Shown piece by piece: positions 8,209 to 17,723 of a stretch of DNA of 64,000 bases (its first letter is position 1; each line of letters begins with the position of its first letter). The position numbers and the translations under genes are program-made. The DNA is from UBA10649 sp965278965 (GTDB lineage: Bacteria; Actinomycetota; Actinomycetes; S36-B12): assembly GCA_965278965.1 (NCBI GenBank), contig OZ257127.1, forward strand, positions 2,046,001-2,110,000, given 5' to 3'. A model generated the notes under the pieces. It saw only the letters and a list, made by a program, of their open reading frames with translations. It ran no database searches and was not told the DNA's origin.

Positions 8209-10379
8209 GACGCGGCTCCCGCTGCGCCGCCGGCTCGTGGACCGCGTGGTCGGCGGCTGGACCGGATGCGCCTGGTGACCCCGAAGACGACGAACACCGC
8301 GACGGCGACGAACGAGGCCGCGACCACCCACGCGGCGGCGCGGGCGTACGCCGTTGACGACACGACGATGGGTGCCGGCTGCCCGAAGGGGGCGCCGTCC
8401 GGGGCGAGTAGCTGGACGTCGACGTCGAGCGGGTCCCCGCCGACGACCTTGGCGTCCACATCGACGCTGACCATCTTCCCGGCGTCGATCTCGATCCCCT
8501 CGAGCGGAGCGGCATCGATCCGCAGTGACGGGTGACCGACGAGAGCCAGGCCGACCGTGACGGCCCGGTCGAGGTCGTTGACGATGGTGACCGGGACCCT
8601 GCCCGTGTCGCCGCTGAGCGTCACGTTGCCGGTGGACAGCACGTGCACCCGTTCCGTGAGGTCGCTGAGCTGGCGGGCGATCGTGCCGAGCAGGCGCTCG
8701 GCGGTGTCCGGCTCGGTCCGCCACGCGGCGGACTCCGCGCGCAGGAGGGCCTGCGCGAACGGCTCCCCGATCCCGGTCGGGTCGTCGACGACCGACGTGA
8801 GGACATCGAGCTCGTCGGTCTGCTCGGCGACACGCGCGAGGTATCCCGGCGCGAGCTCGGCATCCCTGGCCTTCTCGCCGTACGCCCCCCGCTTGCGCGC
8901 GGCCCCGGCCAGTGGCTGCTCAAGCAGGCCGGTCAGTGACTGCGAGGACAGCCACGGGGCCGTGCGGGTCGCCTTCAGGAGGGGGGCGATGAGCGAGGCC
9001 GTCGCCGTCCAGCGGACATCCGCCGGTGCCACGACGACGGATCGGGGCGAGTCCGCCGGCAGCCCCTGGGACAGGACGGCCGTCTGGGCGAGGAACAGCT
9101 GCCGCGCGACGAGGACGTCGGAGGCCGTCCGCTGCGGACCAGCAAGGATCGCCGAGAGCGTCGGGTCGGTGAGGACGGCACGGATGGTGCCGACCGCGGT
9201 GGGCAGGGCGGCGACGCCCTGGCCCTCGGTGACGGCGTCGGCGTCGACGGTCGGCAGCGCGTCGGCGGACAGCACGATCGTGCCGACGCCCGCCGAGGCC
9301 AGGACGTCGAGCGCTGGGCGGTCGATCCGGCCGAAGGGCGCCCAGTACAGGCCGTCACCGACGGAGCCGCCGAGCGCCTCGCGCGCCACCGCAGGGGCCA
9401 CGGTGACGGCCCGGACGACGTCGTTCGACATCCCCGCCCGGGTGACCGCCGATGCGTCGATGTCCGCGTACGGCAGCAGCCGCATGCCGACCTCGCCGGC
9501 CACCTCGCCGGCCTGGGCGAGCCAGTCCTGCGCCTGCTGCTCGCGGTCACCGACGACGACCTGGCCGCCAGACTGCACCTGGTAGCCGTCCGTCATCGCC
9601 TGTGCGGTCTGCAGCAGCGCCGGATCGGCGATCCAGGAGACGGTGTCCTCGTGGCGGCGACCCAGGCGCATCAATGTGTCCAGCCGTCCCCCCTCCGACA
9701 GCTCGACCGGGGTGCGGTCGCCGATGAGCACGCCGTCCGGGGCGCGAGCGGGCCAGTCGGCGAGGGGCCACAGCCACGTCACGTCGACGGGTCGGACGTC
9801 TGCTGTCCCATCGGGGTACCACGGCAGGAACGTGCGCAGCACGCCCTGACGTGCGTCGAACTCGTCGACGCCGGGCTGTCGGCCCACGGCCTCGATCCCC
9901 AGCACGTACGTGCCAGGCCCCGGCAGGCCCAGGGCAGAGATCGGCACCCGGATCGTGAAGCCGGCGCTTGCCCCCGGTGCCAGCGCCTTCGCCACCTCGA
10001 CGCGCGTGCTCGGCAGCGGGACGTCGTCGGGGTCACCCCCGCCCGGATCGACGGGGGCGGACGCCACCGCGGTGACCTGCCGGCGGCTCGTGAGCGGGGC
10101 CGACGAGCGGCGCAGCTGAACGCTGACGTCGGAGATTGCGACCGCGGCCGCGCTCACGACTCGACCGGTGACGCGCAGGTCGTCCCCGTCGGCGGGGACG
10201 AGGGGCTGCAGCCCGTCGATGACGACCCGGACGGCTGCCTTCTCGTCGGCCGCCCTGATGGCCGTCGTCATCGGCGGATCAGCGGCGGCGGCGGGGATGG
10301 TCAGCAGCGGCAGCACGGCCAGCGCCGACCCGAGGGCGACCGCGAGGGCTCGGGCCGGCCCGTGTCCGCCAGCGGTCAT
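8205..10379 (-). CDS. DUF6049 secreted, membrane-anchored protein
   Basis: 724 residues. An N-terminal signal peptide (hydrophobic core VALGSALAVLPLLTIPAAAA) is followed by a long extracellular region and one C-terminal transmembrane helix (AAAWVVAASFVAVAVFVVFG) with a basic cytoplasmic tail. The protein occupies the Rv3909 position of the conserved pcnA-nudix-DUF6049-murJ block, always next to MurJ, which suggests a role at the cell-wall assembly site. The biochemical function is unknown. The ATG at 10379 overlaps the nudix stop codon (ATGA), and its own stop overlaps the murJ GTG, so nudix, this gene, murJ and the pseudokinase form one tightly coupled operon. Confidence 0.85.
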   Translation of the reverse strand: MTAGGHGPARALAVALGSALAVLPLLTIPAAAADPPMTTAIRAADEKAAVRVVIDGLQPLVPADGDDLRVTGRVVSAAAVAISDVSVQLRRSSAPLTSRRQVTAVASAPVDPGGGDPDDVPLPSTRVEVAKALAPGASAGFTIRVPISALGLPGPGTYVLGIEAVGRQPGVDEFDARQGVLRTFLPWYPDGTADVRPVDVTWLWPLADWPARAPDGVLIGDRTPVELSEGGRLDTLMRLGRRHEDTVSWIADPALLQTAQAMTDGYQVQSGGQVVVGDREQQAQDWLAQAGEVAGEVGMRLLPYADIDASAVTRAGMSNDVVRAVTVAPAVAREALGGSVGDGLYWAPFGRIDRPALDVLASAGVGTIVLSADALPTVDADAVTEGQGVAALPTAVGTIRAVLTDPTLSAILAGPQRTASDVLVARQLFLAQTAVLSQGLPADSPRSVVVAPADVRWTATASLIAPLLKATRTAPWLSSQSLTGLLEQPLAGAARKRGAYGEKARDAELAPGYLARVAEQTDELDVLTSVVDDPTGIGEPFAQALLRAESAAWRTEPDTAERLLGTIARQLSDLTERVHVLSTGNVTLSGDTGRVPVTIVNDLDRAVTVGLALVGHPSLRIDAAPLEGIEIDAGKMVSVDVDAKVVGGDPLDVDVQLLAPDGAPFGQPAPIVVSSTAYARAAAWVVAASFVAVAVFVVFGVTRRIRSSRRPRGPRAGGAAGAAS

Positions 10380-10834
10380 GCGGGGTCCGGTGGCTCGAGC
10401 GCCTCTCGCACCCGATCCACGAGCCGACGCTCGTCCGCGTAGCGCAGACGGTCGGCGACCTCGTCGAGCGGCACCCAGGCGACCTCCACGACCTCGGCGT
10501 CCTCGTCCGACAGCAGGCCGCCGTACGCCTCGAGCACGAAGTGGTGGACGGTCTTGTGGATCCGCCGGTCGTCGGCCATGAACCAGAAGTCGATCGTGCC
10601 GAGGCTCGCGACGATGTTCCCGTGGATCCCGGTCTCCTCGAACACTTCCCGCACCGCGGCCTGCTCGGGGGACTCCCCTGCCTCGAGGTGGCCCTTCGGC
10701 AGTGACCACACGAGGCGGCCGCGGCGGTCGTGTCGGGCGATGAGCGCCGCATGCGGCCGGCCGCCGTGCGTCTGGACCACGAATCCACCGGCGGAGGTCT
10801 CCTCGACCCGGGCTGACGCCCTCCGCCTGCGCAT
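10376..10834 (-). CDS. Nudix hydrolase, MutT4-like
   Basis: 152 residues with a complete Nudix box at 48-70 (GHLEAGESPEQAAVREVFEE followed by TGI), fitting GX5EX7REUXEEXGU. Such enzymes hydrolyse nucleoside diphosphate derivatives; the substrate cannot be predicted. It is the first gene of the minus-strand operon leading to DUF6049 and murJ, and corresponds in position to mycobacterial mutT4. A TATCCT hexamer ends 6 bp before the ATG on the minus strand, suggesting a leaderless transcript. Confidence 0.92.
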   Translation of the reverse strand: MRRRRASARVEETSAGGFVVQTHGGRPHAALIARHDRRGRLVWSLPKGHLEAGESPEQAAVREVFEETGIHGNIVASLGTIDFWFMADDRRIHKTVHHFVLEAYGGLLSDEDAEVVEVAWVPLDEVADRLRYADERRLVDRVREALEPPDPA

Positions 10835-10942
10835 ACGGGCAGGATAGATCGCCGCCCCATCACCTACGTCCAGCCGTGCGGGCGGGCAGTCCGCTCGCCG
10901 CCTGGTCGGTCCCCGCGCACGAGGCGTCTACGCTCATCTGCC

Positions 10943-12412
10943 GTGACCCCCGACCCGGCCGCCGGCCGTGACCCCCGTCGCGTCGCGGTCGCCGAGCTGG
11001 CCCCGATGACGGCGCTGCTCACCGGCCTGGGTGAGCGCTTCGCCGACGGCGGCCATGAGCTCGCGCTCGTCGGCGGCCCGGTTCGGGACGCCTTGCTGGG
11101 GCGCCTGGCCTCGCGGCCTGAGGCCGACCTGGACTTCACCACCGACGCCCACCCCACGCGGATCCAGGCGCTGATCGCACCGATCGCCGAGGCGGTCTGG
11201 GACGTCGGCGCGCGGTTCGGCACGATCGGGGCCCGGATCGACGGCCGCGAGGTCGAGATCACCACGTACCGCGCGGAGCAGTACGACGCGGCGTCGCGCA
11301 AGCCCGAGGTCTCGTTCGGGGACTCGCTGGCCGGCGATCTCGTCCGGCGTGACTTCACCGTCAACGCGATGGCTCTGCGGCTGCCGACGCTGGAGTTCGT
11401 GGACCTGCACGGCGGCCTGACGGACCTCGCCGCCGGCGTCCTGCGGACGCCCGCGACCGCGGAGCAGTCCTTCTCGGACGATCCGTTGCGGATGATGCGA
11501 GCGGCCCGCTTCGCGGCGGAGCTCGGGTTCGCGGTCGTGCCCGAGGTTCTCGCGGCGATGGCCGACCAGGCTGACCGGCTGTCGATCGTCTCGGCCGAGC
11601 GGATCCGGGACGAGCTCGTGAAGATCGTCATGTCGGCCGATCCCCGGCGCGGCCTGACGCTGCTGGTCGACACCGGGCTCGCGGCGCACGTGCTCCCCGA
11701 GCTGCCTTTGCTGCGGCTGGAGGAGGACGAGCACCACCACCACAAGGACGTCTACGAGCACAGCCTGACCGTGCTGGAGCAGGCAATAGCGCTCGAGGAC
11801 GGGCACCAGCCGGTGTCGGGGCCGGACCTCGTTCTCCGGCTGGCCGCTCTCCTGCACGACATCGGCAAGCCTCGGACGCGCCGGTTCGAGTCGGACGGCC
11901 GGGTGTCGTTCCACCACCACGAGGTCGTCGGTGAGCGGATGAGCCGGAAGAGGATGCAGGCCTTGCGGTTCTCGGGCGCCGAGACGGACGACGTCGCGAC
12001 CCTGGTGGGCCTGCACCTGCGGTTCCACGGCTACGGCACCGGCGAGTGGACCGACTCGGCCGTGCGCCGGTATGTCCGCGACGCCGGGCCTTTGCTGACG
12101 CGGCTGCACAAGCTGACCCGCGCGGACTGCACCACACGCAACCGACGCCGGGCAGCTGCTCTGCAGCGGTCCTATGACTCGCTCGAACGCCGCATCACCG
12201 AGCTGGCGGCCCAGGAGCAGCTCGACGCCGTACGGCCCGAGCTCGATGGCCGGGCGATCATGGAGCTGCTCGGCCTGCCTCCGGGGCCGGTCGTCGGTGA
12301 GGCGTACCGCTTCTTGCTCGACCTGCGGCTGGACCGTGGGCCGCTCGGCGAGGACGACGCCCGCGAAGCCCTGCTCGCGTGGTGGGCCGCCCGGCCCCAA
12401 CCGTCCACATGA
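10943..12412 (+). CDS. pcnA: CCA tRNA nucleotidyltransferase
   Basis: 489 residues from a GTG at 10943. The nucleotidyltransferase head has GGPVRD (44-49) and the metal-binding DLDFTTD (62-68). The RNA-binding region has GDLVRRDFTVNAMA and DPLRMMRAARFAAELGF. An HD domain with LLHDIGKPRTR and FHHHEVVG follows, as in actinobacterial members. It adds or repairs the 3'-CCA of tRNA. A TACGCT hexamer at 10929-10934 ends 8 bp before GTG, so the mRNA is probably leaderless. It is divergent from the nudix gene with 108 bp between. Confidence 0.95.
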   Translation: MTPDPAAGRDPRRVAVAELAPMTALLTGLGERFADGGHELALVGGPVRDALLGRLASRPEADLDFTTDAHPTRIQALIAPIAEAVWDVGARFGTIGARIDGREVEITTYRAEQYDAASRKPEVSFGDSLAGDLVRRDFTVNAMALRLPTLEFVDLHGGLTDLAAGVLRTPATAEQSFSDDPLRMMRAARFAAELGFAVVPEVLAAMADQADRLSIVSAERIRDELVKIVMSADPRRGLTLLVDTGLAAHVLPELPLLRLEEDEHHHHKDVYEHSLTVLEQAIALEDGHQPVSGPDLVLRLAALLHDIGKPRTRRFESDGRVSFHHHEVVGERMSRKRMQALRFSGAETDDVATLVGLHLRFHGYGTGEWTDSAVRRYVRDAGPLLTRLHKLTRADCTTRNRRRAAALQRSYDSLERRITELAAQEQLDAVRPELDGRAIMELLGLPPGPVVGEAYRFLLDLRLDRGPLGEDDAREALLAWWAARPQPST

Positions 12413-12423
12413 CCTGGACGGTT
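12399..12423 (+). terminator. Hairpin overlapping the pcnA stop codon
   Basis: A perfect 9-bp stem (AACCGTCCA / TGGACGGTT, 12399-12407 and 12415-12423) with a 7-base loop covers the TGA at 12410-12412. It would end pcnA transcription. No T-run follows, as is common in high-GC genomes. Confidence 0.5.
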
Positions 12424-12497
12424 GCCGTGCCGCCCGGAACGGGCGATTTCACGACCAACCGGGTCGTTTCGGAGGATTCGGGTCTAGCGTGCGGCAC

Positions 12498-14039
12498 GTG
12501 AACGAGCCCGCAGGTCTCCGGTCAGCCAGCTACAGCCCCGGGATGGTCCCCGCGCGGGTGTCACGTCGGGCGACGCCGGCGGAGAGAGCGGCGACCGGCC
12601 GCGCCGCCCGCGAGCGACGTCCGCGCACGTCTCTCGCGAAGTGGACGGCACCGGCCGACCGCCAGGATCCCGTGGCGCTGCTCGCGCAGCAGGAGGTCGT
12701 GCGGGTCCCCGGGCTGCTGCCGCTACGGCACTCCCGGATGTCCGCCAGCGCGTTCACCTTCTACCGCGGCGGCGCGACGATCATGGCCCACGACCTCGGC
12801 GCGCTCCCGAGCAGCGGACTGGTCACCCAGCTGTGCGGGGACGCCCACCTCGCCAACTTCGGCGTGTTCGGCGCTCCCGACCGCTCACTGGTCTTCGACA
12901 TCAACGACTTCGACGAGACCCATCCCGGGCCGTTCGAGTGGGACGTCCTGCGGCTGGCGACGTCGTTCGTCCTCGCGGCGCGGGACAACGGCCTGCCCGC
13001 CGAGGACGCGGCGGCCGCCGCCTTGTCCGTCGGCACCGCCTACCGCACGCAGATGGCGGCCTACTCGACGATGTCGGACCTCGACACCTGGTACCAGCGC
13101 GTTGCCGTCGACGACATCCTCGCGCTGGCTGCGCAGGAAGGTTTCGGCGACCGCAAGCGGATGGCCAAGGCGGCGGCCAAGGCGCGCACGCGTACGTCGT
13201 GGTCGGCGATCGAGAAGATGACCGCTGTCACGCAGGAGGGGCGGCGATTCCTGGATCTGCCGCCGCTGCTGATGCCGACCGACCTGACGGAGGCGACCGA
13301 GGCGATCGTCGCGTCGATGCTGGAGCAGTACCGCGGTTCGCTGCCGCATGACCGGCGACACCTGCTGCTGCGATACCACCCGGTCGACATGGCGCACAAG
13401 GTCGTGGGCGTCGGCAGCGTCGGCCTGCTCGCATTCGTGATCCTCATGCAGGGGCGCGACGAGGACGACCTCATCGTGCTCCAGGCGAAGCAGGCGGTGG
13501 AGAGCGTGCTGGAGCCGTTCACCGCCCCGTCGACCTACCCGTACGCGGGGGAGCGCGTCGTCGCCGGCCAGCAGCTCATGCAGGCCGCGTCGGACATCTT
13601 CTTGGGGTGGACCCGCGGAGCCGCCGGTCGCGACTACTACATCCGGCAGCTGCGGGACATGAAGTACGCCCCGGACCCCGCGCTCATGCCCGGCCCGACC
13701 CTGCGGGGCTACGCCATGCTGTGCGGCGGGACGCTCGCCCGGGCGCACGCCCGCGGCGGCGACAGCATCGCGATCGCGTCGTACCTCGGGACGAGCGACA
13801 AGTTCGACAGGGCGGTCCACGACTTCTCCCTGGCGTACGCGGACCAGGTCGCGACGGACTACGCGGCCTACCAGGCCGCGATCGCCAGCGGCGCTGTCGG
13901 CCTGGGGGACCGTGCCGAGGAGGCGTCGTACCAGATGGTCTTCGATCCGACCGATGGCATCAGGGTCGTCGCGCGCGCGACGGCGGCCACCGGGCCGGCG
14001 GCGCCTGAGCCGGCGACCACGCCAGAGAACGTCGGTTAG
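12498..14039 (+). CDS. DUF2252 family protein
   Basis: 513 residues from GTG 12498; a TAGCGT hexamer (12485-12490) 7 bp upstream supports a leaderless start there. An ATG at 12543 would give 498 residues. Family hallmarks include RMSASAFTFYRGGATIMAHD, LCGDAHLANFGVFG, FDINDFDETHPGPFEWDVLRL and LRDMKYAPD. The GDAHLANFG and DINDFD motifs resemble the catalytic and Mg-binding loops of aminoglycoside-phosphotransferase-like kinases, so an ATP-dependent phosphotransferase fold is possible. No substrate is known. It stands alone between pcnA and a convergent membrane-protein gene, with a 4-bp 3' overlap. Confidence 0.85.
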   Translation: MNEPAGLRSASYSPGMVPARVSRRATPAERAATGRAARERRPRTSLAKWTAPADRQDPVALLAQQEVVRVPGLLPLRHSRMSASAFTFYRGGATIMAHDLGALPSSGLVTQLCGDAHLANFGVFGAPDRSLVFDINDFDETHPGPFEWDVLRLATSFVLAARDNGLPAEDAAAAALSVGTAYRTQMAAYSTMSDLDTWYQRVAVDDILALAAQEGFGDRKRMAKAAAKARTRTSWSAIEKMTAVTQEGRRFLDLPPLLMPTDLTEATEAIVASMLEQYRGSLPHDRRHLLLRYHPVDMAHKVVGVGSVGLLAFVILMQGRDEDDLIVLQAKQAVESVLEPFTAPSTYPYAGERVVAGQQLMQAASDIFLGWTRGAAGRDYYIRQLRDMKYAPDPALMPGPTLRGYAMLCGGTLARAHARGGDSIAIASYLGTSDKFDRAVHDFSLAYADQVATDYAAYQAAIASGAVGLGDRAEEASYQMVFDPTDGIRVVARATAATGPAAPEPATTPENVG

Positions 14040-15289
14040 ACGACCGCCTCGACCGGCGGTGCCGGCGGCGCGGACGGCGCTGCCGGGAGATCGGTCGGCG
14101 CGCGCCCCGGTCCGGCGAGCAGCTGGATGACGGTGAGCAGCCCGGCCACGAGCGCGCTGGTCCACACCACGGTGGTGACGCTGAACGTGCCTGACACGAC
14201 AAGCAGGGCCAGGCCGACGACGTAGGTCGCCCCGCGCAGCCATGGCAGCGAGCTCGCCGGCAGGATCCCCGGCTGGTCCGGGCGGGATCGGCCGGACAGC
14301 TCGGCAAGGCCGGTGGTCACGTGCCCCCGGGCCCAGCGCGCAGCGCCGGTCCGGCCGCCGAACCAGCCGGCGAGGATCAAGATCACGCCGAGGGCCAAGA
14401 ACCCTTGGGTGCCGAGCACGAGGTAGTCCAGCAGGGTCCACCAGAAGGCGTCGACCGCCGCGGCCCACGGCGTCATCGCCAGCTGCTGCGTGACGGTCTC
14501 CTGGCCAGCGCTGATACCCAGCAGGAGCACGATCATCGACACGACGAGCACGATGCCCAGAGCCACGACGGTCCGGGCCCGGTAACGGGACAAGATGATG
14601 GCGAGCGCGAACAGCAGCGCCACGAAGATCGGCAGGAGGCTGAGCACCGGGCCGGCGACCTCGTAGATCGACCGGATCTGCGCGAGCACCGGGGTGTTGG
14701 CGAGGACGATCGTCGTCGAGGTCTTGGGCAGGGGGATGTTCGCGGCGGCGGAGATGCCGGAGTCGACGAGGTTCGCCTGGATCGACTGCAGCGCAACCGT
14801 CAGGTCCAGTACGAGGTTGTCGCCCTGGAGCTGGACGATGCCGTCGTTGCTGCCTTCGAGCATCCGGACAGCGCTCTGCTGCGCGGCCCGGTTGAAGTCG
14901 ACCCACACCTGCGCGAACTGGTCGGACGCGACGAACTTCCCGACGAGGTTGCCGATCAGCCCGTTGATCCCCGCGGCGATCGGGGCCGAGAGCACCCCGT
15001 CGAGCCCAGTGTTGCCCGGCAGGACGTTCCCGAGCAGCTTCTCGACCTGCGACTCGGTGTCGAGCCGGGTCACGATCTGGTCCGTCACGGAGGTCGCCAG
15101 GGCCTCCTGGACCGCGGGCTGGTCGATGAGCGGGCCGACCGTGGCGACGTAGCGATCGGTGTCGATCACGGTCCGGTTGCCCCAGTGCCCCACAACGGCG
15201 GGGATCAGCAGGATCGTCGCGACGACGAACAGGACGATCGCGCCGACCGTACGGCCGACGTGGCGCTCGCTCGCTGCGGGCACGCTCAT
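14036..15289 (-). CDS. Integral membrane protein, function unknown
   Basis: 417 residues. One N-terminal transmembrane helix (VGAIVLFVVATILLIPAVVG) leads into an extracellular region of about 155 residues containing DTDRYVATVGPLIDQPAVQ, and then into a cluster of helices between about 205 and 400. The C-terminal tail is Pro/Ala-rich. DRYV-type proteins with this topology are widespread in actinobacteria, but I know no assigned role. The ATG at 15289 has GGAAGGAAC upstream. It faces DUF2252 convergently and lies downstream of the ino1 terminator hairpin. Confidence 0.8.
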   Translation of the reverse strand: MSVPAASERHVGRTVGAIVLFVVATILLIPAVVGHWGNRTVIDTDRYVATVGPLIDQPAVQEALATSVTDQIVTRLDTESQVEKLLGNVLPGNTGLDGVLSAPIAAGINGLIGNLVGKFVASDQFAQVWVDFNRAAQQSAVRMLEGSNDGIVQLQGDNLVLDLTVALQSIQANLVDSGISAAANIPLPKTSTTIVLANTPVLAQIRSIYEVAGPVLSLLPIFVALLFALAIILSRYRARTVVALGIVLVVSMIVLLLGISAGQETVTQQLAMTPWAAAVDAFWWTLLDYLVLGTQGFLALGVILILAGWFGGRTGAARWARGHVTTGLAELSGRSRPDQPGILPASSLPWLRGATYVVGLALLVVSGTFSVTTVVWTSALVAGLLTVIQLLAGPGRAPTDLPAAPSAPPAPPVEAVV

Positions 15290-15374
15290 GGGTGTTCCTT
15301 CCCCCGCGGCGCGTGCCGCGATCCGGGAGCGACCTTACGGCTCCGAGGGGCTCGATGGCCTCCCCCTGATGCGG

Positions 15375-15413
15375 CGAGCCGCCCGGCCCCTTGGTGCGGG
15401 GACGGGCGGCTCG
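15375..15413 (-). terminator. Strong hairpin after ino1
   Basis: An 11-bp perfect stem (CGAGCCGCCCG 15375-15385 with its complement 15403-15413) is extended inside by CCCC/GGGG (15387-15390 with 15398-15401). It lies 26 bp beyond the ino1 stop and is the likely terminator of padR-ino1. Confidence 0.65.
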
Positions 15414-15438
15414 GACGGTCCAGCTGCGGCCCGGGTGC

Positions 15439-16521
15439 TCAGTCGGTGCGGGCGCCGGAGATGAAGTCGTCGACGGCCTGCTTGGCCTCGCTGTCGCTGT
15501 ACTGCACGGGCGGGGACTTCATGAAGTAGCTCGACGCGGACAGGATCGGTCCGCCGATGCCGCGGTCCATCGCGATCTTCGCCGCGCGGACCGCGTCGAT
15601 GATGACGCCCGCGCTGTTCGGGGAGTCCCAGACCTCGAGCTTGTACTCCAGGTTCAGCGGGGCGTCGCCGAACGCGCGACCCTCGAGGCGCACGAAGGCC
15701 CACTTGCGGTCATCGAGCCATGCGATGTAGTCGCTCGGGCCGATGTGGACGTTGCGGGCGCCCATGTCGTGCGAAGTGACCTGCGAGGTGACGGACTGGG
15801 TCTTGGACACCTTCTTGGACTCGAGGCGGTCGCGCTCGAGCATGTTCTTGAAGTCCATGTTGCCGCCGACGTTCAGCTGGTACGTGCGGTCCAGGATCAC
15901 ACCGCGATCCTCGAACAGCTTGGCCAGCACGCGGTGCGTGATGGTGGCGCCGACCTGGCTCTTGATGTCGTCGCCGACGATCGGCAGTCCGGCGTCGACG
16001 AACTTCTGCGCCCACTCGGGCGTGCCGGCGATGAACACCGGAAGGGCGTTGACGAACCCGCACCCGGCGTCGATCGCGCACTGCGCGTAGAACCGGGCCG
16101 CGTCCTCGGAGCCGACGGGCAGGTAGCACACGACGATGTCGACCGCGGCGGCCTTGAGCGCCGCGACGACGTCGACGGGCTCGGCGTCCGACTCGGTGAT
16201 CGTCTCGCGGTAGTACTTGCCGAGGCCGTCCAGCGTGGTGCCGCGCTGGACGATGATGCCGGTGGGCGGCACGTCGGCGAACTTCAACGTGTTGTTCTCC
16301 GACGCGGCAATCGCCTCGGAGAGGTCGAGGCCGACCTTCTTGCCGTCGACGTCGAACGCTGCGACGAACTCGACGTCGCGGACGTGGTACTCGCCGAACT
16401 GCACGTGCATCAGGCCTGGCACGAAGTCCGCCGGATCGGCGTCCTTGTAGTACTCGACGCCCTGGACGAGCGACGAGGCGCAGTTGCCGACGCCCACGAT
16501 GGCTACGCGAACCGAACCCAT
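15439..16521 (-). CDS. ino1: Inositol-3-phosphate synthase
   Basis: 360 residues, the length of the short actinobacterial/archaeal form. The Rossmann motif VAIVGVGNCASSLVQG opens the protein. Further signatures are DIVVCYLPVGSE, CGFVNALPVFIA, VGDDIKSQVGATITHR, QLNVGGNMDFKNM and NLEYKLEVWDSPNSAGVI. It turns glucose-6-phosphate into myo-inositol-1-phosphate with NAD, feeding phosphatidylinositol and mycothiol. Its ATG directly follows the TAA of padR (no gap), with GGAG inside the end of padR, so the two are co-translated. This padR-ino1 pair is conserved in actinobacteria. Confidence 0.97.
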   Translation of the reverse strand: MGSVRVAIVGVGNCASSLVQGVEYYKDADPADFVPGLMHVQFGEYHVRDVEFVAAFDVDGKKVGLDLSEAIAASENNTLKFADVPPTGIIVQRGTTLDGLGKYYRETITESDAEPVDVVAALKAAAVDIVVCYLPVGSEDAARFYAQCAIDAGCGFVNALPVFIAGTPEWAQKFVDAGLPIVGDDIKSQVGATITHRVLAKLFEDRGVILDRTYQLNVGGNMDFKNMLERDRLESKKVSKTQSVTSQVTSHDMGARNVHIGPSDYIAWLDDRKWAFVRLEGRAFGDAPLNLEYKLEVWDSPNSAGVIIDAVRAAKIAMDRGIGGPILSASSYFMKSPPVQYSDSEAKQAVDDFISGARTD

Positions 16522-17139
16522 TTAGTTCTCCTTGGTGGTGGTGGTCGAGCCGGTGCCGCCGGCCATGTCCGGGGCCGCGGCGGTAGACCGCTCGGCCGTG
16601 ATGAGCTCGTTGAGCCAGCGCACCTCGCGCTCGGCTCCGTCGAGCCCGTGCTGCTGGAGCTTGATGGTGTAGGCGTCCGCGCGCTCGCGGCCGCGGGTCA
16701 TGGACTCGCGCAGGGCGTCGACCCGCTCCTCCAGGCGGGAGCGGCGTCCCTCCAGGATCCGCAGCCGGACGCGGGCCTCGGTGCTGCCGAAGAACGCGAG
16801 GTGGGCGGCGAAGCCCTCGTCCTCCCACGCCTCAGGTCCGGGCTGGTTGGCCCAGGCGCTGAACTCGTCCTTGCCGTCGGCGGTGATCGCGTAGACGACC
16901 CGCGAGCGCCGGCCGGCCAGCGGCGGGGCGGTGGACTCGGTGGCCGGCGTGACGTCGACCTCCTCCAGCAGCCCCTTGGACTGCAGGCGGCGCAGGCAGG
17001 GGTAGAGCGAGCCGTACGACAGGGCGCGGAACGGCCCGAGGACGGTGGCCAGCCGCTTGCGCAGCTCGTAGCCGTGCAGCTCCCCGTCAGCAAGCACGCC
17101 GAGAACGGCGAACTCCAGGACGTCACGGCGGCTAGTCAT
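16522..17139 (-). CDS. PadR family transcriptional regulator
   Basis: 205 residues. The PadR winged helix is at the N-terminus (LEFAVLGVLADGELHGYELR, LSYGSLYPCLRRLQSKGLL), followed by a wing with RRSRVVYAITADGK. A C-terminal helical dimerisation region (about 115-190) has TRGRERADAYTIKLQQ. The start at ATG 17139 agrees with the fold. An inverted repeat at 17149-17165 sits just upstream and is the likely operator. It is co-transcribed with ino1 and divergent from the DUF5318 gene. The ligand is unknown. Confidence 0.92.
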   Translation of the reverse strand: MTSRRDVLEFAVLGVLADGELHGYELRKRLATVLGPFRALSYGSLYPCLRRLQSKGLLEEVDVTPATESTAPPLAGRRSRVVYAITADGKDEFSAWANQPGPEAWEDEGFAAHLAFFGSTEARVRLRILEGRRSRLEERVDALRESMTRGRERADAYTIKLQQHGLDGAEREVRWLNELITAERSTAAAPDMAGGTGSTTTTKEN

Positions 17140-17148
17140 GCAGGCAGT

Positions 17149-17165
17149 TATATCAACTCGATATA
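17149..17165. promoter_or_regulatory. Putative PadR operator
   Basis: TATATC and GATATA flank AACTC, a perfect 6-bp inverted repeat in an AT-rich patch 10 bp upstream of padR and 41 bp upstream of the divergent DUF5318 gene. It is the only such AT-rich dyad nearby. Its placement suggests autoregulation of padR-ino1 and possibly control of both directions. Confidence 0.6.
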
Positions 17166-17205
17166 CCGAAATGCAAAGTCGGCGGTCCTGCTTAGACTTC
17201 CCGAC

Positions 17206-17718
17206 ATGGCCGCGCCACGCCGGACCGCGATCCGAGGCACCATCGTGCGCGGAGCCCCGGCCCGCTCGCGCAGTCGTGGCGGCGAGCTGCCGCCGGCCGA
17301 GCCGGTCGCCAACCCCGAGCGCCCACGCAGCGTGGTCGAGAACGGCCTCGAGCGGCACAACGCCCTGCACCGGCTGCGCTCGGGCGCCGGGGTGCTCTCG
17401 TCCGACCTCTGCGACGCCGATCCCTACCTGCTCAAGGCGGCCAAGTTCCACGGCGAGGCGGCCGGCTCCTGCCCGGCCTGTCGAGATGCGGGCCTGGTGA
17501 CGGTGACCTATGTGTACGGCGATGAGCTCGGCCCGTACTCCGGGCGTATCCGCGCGACGGACGAGCTGGCCCCGATGGCCCACCAGTTCGGGTCGTTCAG
17601 CGTGTACGTCGTCGAGGTCTGCCAGCGGTGCCACTGGAACTTCCTGCTGCGCACGTACGTCCTAGGCGACGGCGTGCCGCGGCGGCCACCGGCCGCGCCG
17701 CGTGATCTCCTCGACTAG
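17206..17718 (+). CDS. DUF5318 family protein
   Basis: 170 residues with a basic N-terminal third (residues 1-35 rich in Arg/Pro) and two Cys pairs, CPACRDAG and CQRCHWN, that could bind zinc. The middle reads ENGLERHNALHRLRSG and SDLCDADPYLLKAAKFHGE. The gene keeps its conserved place between padR and the class A PBP. A TAGACT hexamer (17193-17198) ends 7 bp before ATG, so transcription is probably leaderless. The function is unknown; nucleic-acid binding is a guess from the charge and the putative zinc ribbon. Confidence 0.85.
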   Translation: MAAPRRTAIRGTIVRGAPARSRSRGGELPPAEPVANPERPRSVVENGLERHNALHRLRSGAGVLSSDLCDADPYLLKAAKFHGEAAGSCPACRDAGLVTVTYVYGDELGPYSGRIRATDELAPMAHQFGSFSVYVVEVCQRCHWNFLLRTYVLGDGVPRRPPAAPRDLLD

Positions 17719-17723
17719 AGGAG

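Noticed and set aside
10929..12497. Chromosomal origin of replication inside the window, since oriC-proximal genes are present
   Set aside because: No dnaA, dnaN, parAB or dense DnaA-box region is present; pcnA directly adjoins the ino1 side, as in many non-mycobacterial actinobacteria.
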